A stretch of DNA of 5,209 nucleotides, taken from assembly GCA_043801895.1 (NCBI GenBank), contig JAZDLM010000008.1, positions 1 to 5,209 on the forward strand. Reading direction: 5' to 3'. Below, piece after piece: positions 1-5,193 of the stretch. The translations under genes were made by a program, and so were the position numbers. Position 1 is the stretch's first letter. Every line of letters starts with the position of its first letter. The notes under the pieces were generated by a model. The model was not told the origin of the DNA, made no database searches, and was given only the letters and a program-made list of their open reading frames with translations. The stretch comes from JAZDLM01 sp043801895 (lineage in GTDB: Bacteria; Patescibacteriota; Kazan-3B-28).

Positions 1-31
1 ATTATATTTATTTAATTCGCCCTGATTGACG
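1..31 (+). promoter_or_regulatory. Possible partial promoter and leader of nrdJ
   Basis: This short AT-rich stretch lies directly before nrdJ. TATATT (3-8) or TTTAAT (11-16) could act as a -10 box, giving a very short leader. Any -35 box would lie outside the window, so this cannot be confirmed. There is no Shine-Dalgarno site ahead of the ATG at 32. No cobalamin riboswitch or NrdR box is visible, but too little upstream sequence is present to exclude either. Confidence 0.25.
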
Positions 32-2884
32 ATGGAGGAGACTACCACCAAAACGCAAAATCCGATTGTTCGGCGATTCACTCGTGAAGGCGATGATGTG
101 TATAAATTGGTCGAATGGAATAAGCGGCATACCGAGCTGAAGGATGTAGATGGGAAAATTTTACTCGATAAGGAGGTGGAGGTGCCCAGCTCTTGGTCGG
201 ACACGGCGGCCACCATCGCGGCCTATAAATATTTGCGTAAGCGGGGGGTGGGGAGTGAGGACGGCTCAGAGACCTCGATTCGTCAGTTAGTTCACCGAGT
301 AGCTCATACGATCAGGAAGGGCGGAGAAAGTCTCGGCCATATCAAAACTGCGGCCGAAGGCGACACGTTTGAAGATGAGCTGGCCTATATTTTGCTAACC
401 CAACGCGGCGCGTTCAATTCACCAGTGTGGTTTAATGTCGGTTTATGGCATGAGTATGGCATTACTGGCACTTCGGTTAATTTCTTTTGGAACAAAGAAA
501 CCAACGAAGTCGAGCGAGTGATCAACGCTTACGAATATCCGCAGGGCTCGGCCTGTTTCATCCAATCATTAGACGATGATTTGGCCAGCATCTTCGATTT
601 GGTCAAAAAAGAATCGCAACTATTCAAATATGGCAGTGGTACCGGCACAAACTTTTCGGCGCTCCGATCGAAGTGGGAGCGATTGTCTAGCGGCGGCACC
701 TCTTCGGGGGTGATGTCGTTCCTGAAAGTCTTTGATGCCGGTGCGGCGGCCACGAAATCCGGCGGCACTACCCGGCGGGCTGCTAAGATGGTCATTTTGA
801 ATATTGACCACCCCGAGATAATGGACTTTATTCGATGGAAGGCGCGCGAGGAAGAAAAAGCCAAGATCTTAATTGAGTTCGGCGGCTTACCCTCAGATTT
901 CAATGGCGAAGCGTATCACACCGTTAGTGGGCAGAATTCCAACAATTCAGTCCGGGTGACCGACGAGTTTATGAAGGCGGTTGAAGAGGGCGGCGAATGG
1001 AGCGCGCGAGAAGTTACTACCGGCAACATTGTTGAGGCCTGGCCAGCTCGCCAGGTAATGCGGGAGATCGCTAGGGCGGCCTGGCAATGCGCTGATCCGG
1101 GGATGCAATACGACACCGTAACGAACAAGTGGCATACCTGCAAAGCCTCCGGTCGGATCAATGCCAGTAATCCCTGTAGCGAATACATGTTTTTGGACGA
1201 TTCGGCGTGTAATTTGGCCTCGATCAACTTGGTAAAGTTTTTGAACGGTGACGGAACATTCAATATCGAAGATTTTCGCCACACCGTCGATGTGTTTATT
1301 TTGGCGCAGGAGATTTTAGTGGACTTTTGTTCTTACCCATCTCGCATGATGGCACAGAACTCACATGATTTTAGGCCGCTCGGTTTAGGTTACGCCAATC
1401 TTGGAGCGTATTTAATGCGGATCGGCTTGCCTTACGATTCCGACGAAGGGAGGAGTTGGGCAGCGGCGATTACCGCGATTATGACCGGTCGGGCTTACGC
1501 CCGGTCAGCCAGAATCGCCCAACAAACCGGTCCATTCGCGCAGTACCAGATCAATGCCCAAAGTATGCTCGAGGTGATTGATATGCATCGCCAGGCGGCC
1601 TATCAACTGGGTGGGACTAGGCTACAGCCCGAACTGATGGCGGCCGCCAAAGAGGATTGGGATATTGCCTACGATCTAGGCGAGAAATACGGTTATCGCA
1701 ATGCACAGGCTACCCTGTTAGCGCCGACCGGCACCATCGGCCCGCTAATGGATGTGGATACAACCGGGGTGGAACCCGAGTTTGCTTTAGTAAAGTATAA
1801 GAAACTGGCTGGCGGCGGTGGTTATTCTATCGTTAATCAGTCGGTCCCGGCCGCTTTGGAAAAACTGGGCTACAACAGCACAGAGATCAAAGAAATCACA
1901 GATTACATCTTGCAAACTGGTGGGATGGAGGGCGCTCCGCATATTCGCCTGGAGCATTTACCAATTTTCGATGTAGCTAGTCGGGTAGGAAATGGTAAAC
2001 GATTTATCCGACCGATGGGGCACGTGGATATGATGGCGGCGATCCAGCCATTTTTAAGCGGGGCGATCAGCAAAACGGTCAACATGCCGGAGGAAGTTTC
2101 TATTGAAGACGTGGAAGGCATTTACATCCAAGCCTGGAAGAAGGGCTTAAAAGCTCTGGCGATCTATCGCGATAACTGCAAAGCCTCACAGCCCCTTACC
2201 GTCGGGAAGAAAGCTGAGGGCAAAACCGAAGAACCGAAAGTGGTATATAAAACTCGCGAGTTTGAAATGCCAAAAACTCGCGAAGGCATCACCCACAGTT
2301 TTATTGTTGGTAATCATAAAGTTTACCTAACTGCCAACAAAACTACCGATGACAAACTGGGGGAGATTTTCTTGAAATCGGCTCGGGAGGGCTCGATGGT
2401 GTCGGGTCTGCTAGATACTTTGGCGCGGCTGATGTCGAAAGCCCTGCAACGCGGCGAAACAGTCGAATCGTTAGTTGACTCACTCATCAATATGCGGTTC
2501 GAACCCTGGGGAGCGACTGATGACTTGGACATCCCGTTTGCTAAATCGTTGCCGGATTACATCGCACGCTGGTTAGGCCGACGGTATCTGCCACTCGATC
2601 GCCAAGTAATGATGGGGATTGTGGGCGCCGATATCGCTAAAGAGCTGGAAGATGTTAATGCTACTAATATTGATCCCGACGAACAGACTGAACCAATGGC
2701 GCCGCCGCAAGAAGCGCCCGAGCCGGTGGTGCTGCAGGCTAGTCTGGAGAGCATGATGCAGCATAGTGATAGCAGCGTGATAGAAGGTTCGGCGCCGCCC
2801 TGTCCGACCTGTGGGGCACTGATGGTGCGGAGTGGGACTTGCTATCATTGTCGCGAGTGTGGCACTACTACGGGCTGTAGTTAA
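32..2884 (+). CDS. nrdJ: Vitamin B12-dependent (class II) ribonucleotide reductase NrdJ
   Basis: Reduces ribonucleotides to deoxyribonucleotides in the cytoplasm, using adenosylcobalamin to make a thiyl radical; it is oxygen-independent and needs no separate radical subunit. Numbering from the ATG at 32 (950 aa, a normal length for the long actinobacterial-type NrdJ): FNSPVWFNVG at 128-137; GSACF with Cys175; NPCSE at 380-384, carrying the radical Cys382 with Asn380 and Glu384; SACNLASINL with Cys393, the expected partner of Cys175; PTGTIG at 565-570. A TSCPD-type domain (PF12637-like) spans about 750-848, ending near RFEPWG and DIPFAKS. A Pro/Glu-rich linker (about 873-922) leads to a C-terminal zinc-ribbon-like tail with Cys924, 927, 937, 940, 943 and 949, which in this family re-reduces the active site. 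There is no N-terminal ATP-cone. An in-frame TTG at 26 is the alternative start; ATG is preferred, and neither has a Shine-Dalgarno site. First gene of a likely three-gene operon. Confidence 0.97.
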   Translation: MEETTTKTQNPIVRRFTREGDDVYKLVEWNKRHTELKDVDGKILLDKEVEVPSSWSDTAATIAAYKYLRKRGVGSEDGSETSIRQLVHRVAHTIRKGGESLGHIKTAAEGDTFEDELAYILLTQRGAFNSPVWFNVGLWHEYGITGTSVNFFWNKETNEVERVINAYEYPQGSACFIQSLDDDLASIFDLVKKESQLFKYGSGTGTNFSALRSKWERLSSGGTSSGVMSFLKVFDAGAAATKSGGTTRRAAKMVILNIDHPEIMDFIRWKAREEEKAKILIEFGGLPSDFNGEAYHTVSGQNSNNSVRVTDEFMKAVEEGGEWSAREVTTGNIVEAWPARQVMREIARAAWQCADPGMQYDTVTNKWHTCKASGRINASNPCSEYMFLDDSACNLASINLVKFLNGDGTFNIEDFRHTVDVFILAQEILVDFCSYPSRMMAQNSHDFRPLGLGYANLGAYLMRIGLPYDSDEGRSWAAAITAIMTGRAYARSARIAQQTGPFAQYQINAQSMLEVIDMHRQAAYQLGGTRLQPELMAAAKEDWDIAYDLGEKYGYRNAQATLLAPTGTIGPLMDVDTTGVEPEFALVKYKKLAGGGGYSIVNQSVPAALEKLGYNSTEIKEITDYILQTGGMEGAPHIRLEHLPIFDVASRVGNGKRFIRPMGHVDMMAAIQPFLSGAISKTVNMPEEVSIEDVEGIYIQAWKKGLKALAIYRDNCKASQPLTVGKKAEGKTEEPKVVYKTREFEMPKTREGITHSFIVGNHKVYLTANKTTDDKLGEIFLKSAREGSMVSGLLDTLARLMSKALQRGETVESLVDSLINMRFEPWGATDDLDIPFAKSLPDYIARWLGRRYLPLDRQVMMGIVGADIAKELEDVNATNIDPDEQTEPMAPPQEAPEPVVLQASLESMMQHSDSSVIEGSAPPCPTCGALMVRSGTCYHCRECGTTTGCS

Positions 2885-2890
2885 ATCCAA

Positions 2891-3637
2891 ATGAAGGACT
2901 TCCCCGCTACCTGCCTAGAGCTAGTTAATGATTACGATGAAGCATCTTGGGAAGAGATCGCGGCTTTGCGGGATAGCTTTGTCGATAAGGTGGTCTATGC
3001 GATCCAAGAACACATTTTTACGCCAGAATACGGGCAAATGTGGATCGATGGGTTCGACGCATGTGTTAAACAAGAGCATCGCGAAAATCTAATGGACCTA
3101 ATCGATGACTTTATTGCTTCGGGGCAAGAAGCACTAGCCATTATCCAAGAAGCACTAGCCACCGATCTACTGAATGAAAAAGAAAAATGGGAGCATTGGA
3201 CCGAGGCAATGTTGCTGAGTTATAAAGCCCAGTTGCTTAAAGGCGAGGAGTTGCTGAAATTAATAGACGACTTGCGCAAGCTGCGAACCCAGTTCGTAAA
3301 AGTACAGAGCGACCGGCGGATATCGCCAAAACAAAAAGCGGCATTGGCATCGGAGTTCGCTTCCGCTAATTCTGAACACAAAGAGCGGGTAATCCAAAAA
3401 GCTGCTCGAGCAGCTTCGGAAGAAACTAGGCGAGAGATAGAAAGAGACTTTGCAAAATATAAAATTGACCAGGCGATTAGCCGCGGTGATTTTAGTGGCG
3501 CGCGGGCGATTTGGATCGGTGCAATGAATCATTTTTCAGACAATGCTGAGCGCCTGGCGGTTGAGCAAAAGATCAGCCGGGCGGAATGCGCGAGTCTGCG
3601 AGCTGATTTAGCTATCGATAAATCATTTTCGTCATGA
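2891..3637 (+). CDS. Uncharacterised helical protein downstream of nrdJ
   Basis: A 248-residue protein whose family I do not recognise. It has no signal peptide or membrane segment, so it is probably cytoplasmic. It appears almost wholly alpha-helical. The N-terminal third is acidic and aromatic (Trp20, Trp51, Trp100, Trp103). The middle, about 105-190, is rich in Lys, Glu, Arg and Ala with a coiled-coil look. The C-terminal part, about 190-240, contains a helix-rich RGDFSGARAIW stretch. Residues 79-90 carry a doubled QEALA unit from a 21-bp tandem repeat. The start is the ATG 6 nt after the nrdJ stop; there is no Shine-Dalgarno site, so translation may depend on reinitiation after nrdJ. Its TGA stop overlaps the next ATG (ATGA, 3634-3637), which argues for co-translation with the DUF167 gene. 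The tight spacing supports a real gene, but no function can be assigned. Confidence 0.85.
   Translation: MKDFPATCLELVNDYDEASWEEIAALRDSFVDKVVYAIQEHIFTPEYGQMWIDGFDACVKQEHRENLMDLIDDFIASGQEALAIIQEALATDLLNEKEKWEHWTEAMLLSYKAQLLKGEELLKLIDDLRKLRTQFVKVQSDRRISPKQKAALASEFASANSEHKERVIQKAARAASEETRREIERDFAKYKIDQAISRGDFSGARAIWIGAMNHFSDNAERLAVEQKISRAECASLRADLAIDKSFSS
3125..3161 (+). repeat. 21-bp-period tandem duplication inside the ORF at 2891
   Basis: The 16-mer CAAGAAGCACTAGCCA occurs at 3125-3140 and again, identical, at 3146-3161, a period of exactly 21 bases or seven codons. It encodes QEALA twice (residues 79-83 and 86-90), separated by two residues. Because identical codons are kept in both copies, a recent in-frame slippage duplication is more likely than convergent selection for heptads. 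Confidence 0.85.
3399..3416. repeat. 18-bp perfect palindrome within coding sequence
   Basis: AAGCTGCTCGAGCAGCTT is perfectly self-complementary with no spacer. It lies inside the 2891 ORF and encodes the AARAA stretch at residues 171-175. It could be a cruciform or a dimeric protein-binding site, but Ala/Arg codon choice alone could produce it. No second copy was noticed in the window. Confidence 0.6.
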
Positions 3638-3855
3638 GGCGGATAGTTGTTAATGTGGTCCCGCGCGCGCCTCGTAATCTAGTTGAGGAGATAGGGGAGA
3701 GCGAATACAAGGTTTGGACTACGGCACCGCCGGTACAGGGCAAGGCGAACCGAATGGTGGCCGAGTTGCTCAGCAGACATCTCGGGGTGGCGAAATCCCA
3801 AGTGCGGCTAGTGGCGGGTCAAACCACTCGCCATAAATTATTCGAGATCGAGTAG
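3634..3855 (+). CDS. DUF167 / YggU-family protein
   Basis: A 73-residue small cytoplasmic protein of the DUF167 family (PF02594/COG1872; E. coli YggU is a member). The family hallmarks are present in order: an N-terminal beta strand (RIVVNVVPRA), the TAPPVQGKAN signature at about 30-39, the amphipathic helix NRMVAELLSRHLGV, and the closing strand motif KSQVRLVAGQTTRHK. The length is typical of a complete bacterial member. The biochemical function of the family is not established. The ATG lies within the stop of the previous gene (ATGA overlap), so translation is probably coupled and the gene is co-transcribed with nrdJ. No Shine-Dalgarno site is visible in front of it. No terminator follows; the next promoter begins 25 nt after the stop. 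Confidence 0.93.
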   Translation: MRRIVVNVVPRAPRNLVEEIGESEYKVWTTAPPVQGKANRMVAELLSRHLGVAKSQVRLVAGQTTRHKLFEIE

Positions 3856-3875
3856 GGCGGCCAGGGGATATCTAA

Positions 3876-3892
3876 AAAGCTTGACTGGGAGC
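3876..3892 (+). repeat. 17-nt promoter block, copy 1
   Basis: AAAGCTTGACTGGGAGC is identical to 4361-4377. It covers the bases upstream of the -35 box, the box itself and the first six bases of the spacer. Both copies sit at the same position relative to their promoter. Confidence 0.85.
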
Positions 3893-3909
3893 CAACTTTC
3901 TGGTATACT
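3881..3909 (+). promoter_or_regulatory. Sigma70-type promoter for the gene at 3916
   Basis: TTGACT (3881-3886) is followed by a 17-nt spacer and TATACT (3904-3909), preceded by TGG, an extended -10 element. This is close to consensus at both boxes. The expected start point, about seven bases after the -10 box, coincides with the A of the ATG at 3916, so the transcript would have essentially no leader. Confidence 0.82.
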
Positions 3910-3915
3910 GGAGAG

Positions 3916-4344
3916 ATGGATATTGAATCAGGCCAATTTGGCTTAGAGGCAGAGGCTCCGCGAGAGCCCTGGACCTATCCGTTATCACCGGAAGAAACGA
4001 CATGGTATTGGGCATTAGTTCGGTCGTTTCACGATGCCGAGCATGGCAAAGATCCAGAGGAGAGAGAGGCGAAACTGGCTGAGGTTCGCGAGGAAATAGA
4101 GCGGCTGCAGATGTCTCCGATGATTTTTCAGGAACTCGTTGAACGAGAAGCCATGGGGGTATTGGCTTGGCGGGGAGGGCCCGATTACGCAACATTTGAT
4201 CGGTTGGTAAGAGTATTCGGTTTATCTGGTGATGAGGTAGAACGAATTGGTCGTCGAGCGGCGGATGATCTAGAAACCCAGGGGGAGGGGGGCCGAGCCC
4301 GAGAAGTAGCCGAGAGACTTCATCTGTCTGATAGCAGGGAATAA
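3916..4344 (+). CDS. Uncharacterised 142-residue acidic protein, likely leaderless
   Basis: I do not recognise this protein. It has no signal peptide or transmembrane segment and should be cytoplasmic. The N-terminal 30 residues are Pro- and Glu-rich (REPWTYPLSPEETTWYW). Residues 45-66 form a highly charged Glu/Arg/Lys helix, probably a short coiled coil. Residues 92-120 (FDRLVRVFGLSGDEVERIG) resemble a helix-turn-helix pair, but this is too weak to call DNA binding. The C-terminus is charged and probably helical. The gene has its own near-consensus promoter, with the predicted +1 at the ATG itself; the GGAGAG just before the ATG is only about 1 nt away and could not act as a normal ribosome site. 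It is followed by a small hairpin and then a similar promoter for the next gene. A real gene is likely, given promoter placement and an uninterrupted frame with a plausible protein. Confidence 0.8.
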   Translation: MDIESGQFGLEAEAPREPWTYPLSPEETTWYWALVRSFHDAEHGKDPEEREAKLAEVREEIERLQMSPMIFQELVEREAMGVLAWRGGPDYATFDRLVRVFGLSGDEVERIGRRAADDLETQGEGGRAREVAERLHLSDSRE

Positions 4345-4359
4345 TGGGGACGCTCCCCA
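4345..4359 (+). other. Short perfect hairpin between orphan genes
   Basis: TGGGGA (4345-4350) pairs perfectly with TCCCCA (4354-4359) around a three-base loop, immediately after the stop codon at 4342-4344. No T-run follows, so it is not a standard intrinsic terminator. It ends six bases before the next -35 box and overlaps an alternative imperfect stem (4352-4360 with 4370-4377) that would place part of the -35 box in its loop. Confidence 0.5.
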
Positions 4360-4360
4360 G

Positions 4361-4377
4361 AAAGCTTGACTGGGAGC
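4361..4377 (+). repeat. 17-nt promoter block, copy 2
   Basis: AAAGCTTGACTGGGAGC is identical to 3876-3892. The flanking bases differ on both sides, so the identity stops at the promoter core rather than reflecting a larger duplication of the region. Confidence 0.85.
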
Positions 4378-4394
4378 TGGTTTTTTGCTATGCT
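4366..4394 (+). promoter_or_regulatory. Sigma70-type promoter for the gene at 4428
   Basis: TTGACT (4366-4371), a 17-nt spacer and TATGCT (4389-4394), preceded by TGC, an extended -10 element. A T-run fills part of the spacer. The expected start near 4401 gives a leader of about 27 nt that includes a strong ribosome binding site. Confidence 0.82.
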
Positions 4395-4412
4395 TAGGTC
4401 AGTAAAACGGTC

Positions 4413-4420
4413 AAAGGAGG
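4413..4420 (+). promoter_or_regulatory. Strong ribosome binding site
   Basis: AAAGGAGG lies 7 nt before the ATG at 4428, a near-perfect Shine-Dalgarno sequence with ideal spacing. It fixes the start of the 4428 gene and is the only clear Shine-Dalgarno site ahead of any gene in this window. Confidence 0.88.
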
Positions 4421-4427
4421 CCCAGCA

Positions 4428-5027
4428 ATGGGGACCCTGTTCATTAGACATGCTGCTCTCGAGTGGGTTTTCTACTTGGGAGTTTGCGCAACACTGATCG
4501 TCGCGGTGGTCATGGTGGCCGTCCGGATTATCTGCTGGGCTCGGCATCGCTGTTTTCTCCACGGGGAGGAACGGGCTGAGCTGGCCTATCAGGCTGGCTG
4601 GAGCGATGAGGCGGTGAAAGCGCAGCGACGGACGCTGCAGCCGCGCCAATTCTCGCCCCCAGAGTTGCTGGAGGCGATGGGTTGCGATGGCCCTGGACGC
4701 GCGAGTGAATTCGGCGATCGTCACTGCATTGCCGAGGAGGATACGCCTCCAGACGGTGGGCGCTGTGGCGAAAAGAGTCCTGAAACAGGTAGCGGGCTGA
4801 TGTTGATGGGCGACCACCCAGCGGCGTACTACGCCTACAGCGTAGGGCTGAGGCTTGGCCGACGACATCGCTACTCCATGCCGGCTCGGCTGCGCAGCGG
4901 CCGTCGGAAGCCGCTGGTAGTGGTAGCATTTTCGGCCCAGGCCGCACTCGAGTGGGTAATGCAGCGCTACGGCGTGGGTCGGCGTCATCTGAGCGTGTGC
5001 CGCAAGAGGCTAAGGGAAATCTCCTAA
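4428..5027 (+). CDS. Uncharacterised membrane-anchored protein, 199 residues
   Basis: I do not recognise this family. One strongly hydrophobic segment at about 13-38 (LGVCATLIVAVVMVAVRII) should be a transmembrane helix or uncleaved anchor. The basic residues just after it (ARHRC) suggest the rest faces the cytoplasm, although Arg7 and His8 sit before it. The soluble part has a middle section rich in Gly, Asp and Pro (about 85-125) and an Arg-rich C-terminus (RRHRYS, RSGRRK, RKRLRE) that could contact nucleic acid or acidic lipids; this is conjecture. Six cysteines (20, 36, 42, 86, 100, 113) plus Cys191 form no clear metal motif. AALEWV occurs at 9-14 and again at 172-177. Codons look richer in G+C at third positions than in nrdJ, with many CTG. 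The promoter, ideal Shine-Dalgarno site and downstream terminator support a real gene. It ends in three consecutive in-frame stops (TAA TAA TGA). Confidence 0.72.
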   Translation: MGTLFIRHAALEWVFYLGVCATLIVAVVMVAVRIICWARHRCFLHGEERAELAYQAGWSDEAVKAQRRTLQPRQFSPPELLEAMGCDGPGRASEFGDRHCIAEEDTPPDGGRCGEKSPETGSGLMLMGDHPAAYYAYSVGLRLGRRHRYSMPARLRSGRRKPLVVVAFSAQAALEWVMQRYGVGRRHLSVCRKRLREIS

Positions 5028-5099
5028 TAATGAGTTTGCCCGCGCTCCGCGAGTATATTCTCAGTCGGCCTAAAGCCAAGGAGCTCCCCCGCGAACCAC
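5028..5099. other. Short 3' untranslated stretch before the terminator
   Basis: This stretch begins with the second and third in-frame stops of the 4428 gene and runs to the terminator. It contains only small self-complementary patches, such as GGAGCTCC at 5080-5087. A 44-codon frame starting at 5030 runs straight through the terminator and is not credible. No further gene or RNA is seen. Confidence 0.5.
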
Positions 5100-5135
5100 C
5101 CCCTTCTCTGGAAACGGAGAGGGGGTTTTTGTTTT
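5100..5135 (+). terminator. Intrinsic terminator after the 4428 gene
   Basis: Bases 5100-5110 pair with 5115-5125 to give an 11-bp stem, with two G-T wobbles and a GC-rich base, closed by a GAAA tetraloop (5111-5114). It is followed at once by five T's and then further T-rich sequence to about 5139. This is a textbook rho-independent terminator for + strand transcription. No matching A-run precedes it, so it is probably one-directional. Confidence 0.93.
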
Positions 5136-5137
5136 GT

Positions 5138-5165
5138 TTGGCTGGAACAGCAAAATCGGTATAAT
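5138..5165 (+). promoter_or_regulatory. Promoter reading off the right edge
   Basis: A perfect TATAAT (5160-5165) lies 16 nt after TTGGCT (5138-5143), a four-of-six match to the -35 consensus. The predicted start near 5172 means the adjoining AAAGGAG (5166-5172) would be mostly outside the transcript and may not be a ribosome site. The position directly after a terminator is what a new transcription unit would show. Confidence 0.6.
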
Positions 5166-5193
5166 AAAGGAGATATTTTTTATATTTGATCCT

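Noticed and set aside
529..1284. Several minus-strand frames opposite nrdJ
   Set aside because: They lie wholly inside a strongly conserved enzyme gene and give low-complexity products without start signals.
2249..2283. Repeated 11-mer AAAACTCGCGA within nrdJ (KTRE twice)
   Set aside because: Short, with a 24-base period, in a variable linker before the TSCPD-like domain; it is readily explained by chance and basic-residue preference.
3856..3880. Terminator between the DUF167 gene and the next promoter
   Set aside because: No stable stem followed by a T-run is present in these 25 bases, so read-through from the nrdJ operon remains possible.
4320..4988. Second minus-strand open frame (222 codons)
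   Set aside because: It covers the hairpin, promoter and ribosome site of the + strand 4428 gene. The product has no recognisable fold, and the + strand signals are much stronger.
4560..5020. Structured RNA (RNase P, tmRNA or SRP RNA) instead of a protein
   Set aside because: None of the diagnostic conserved motifs of these RNAs was found, and the frame is open with credible codons after a perfect ribosome site.
4952..5164. Small + strand frame starting at GTG 4952, or ATG 5030, running to 5164
   Set aside because: It overlaps the end of the 4428 gene and reads through the terminator stem and into the -10 box of the next promoter; there is no well-spaced ribosome site.
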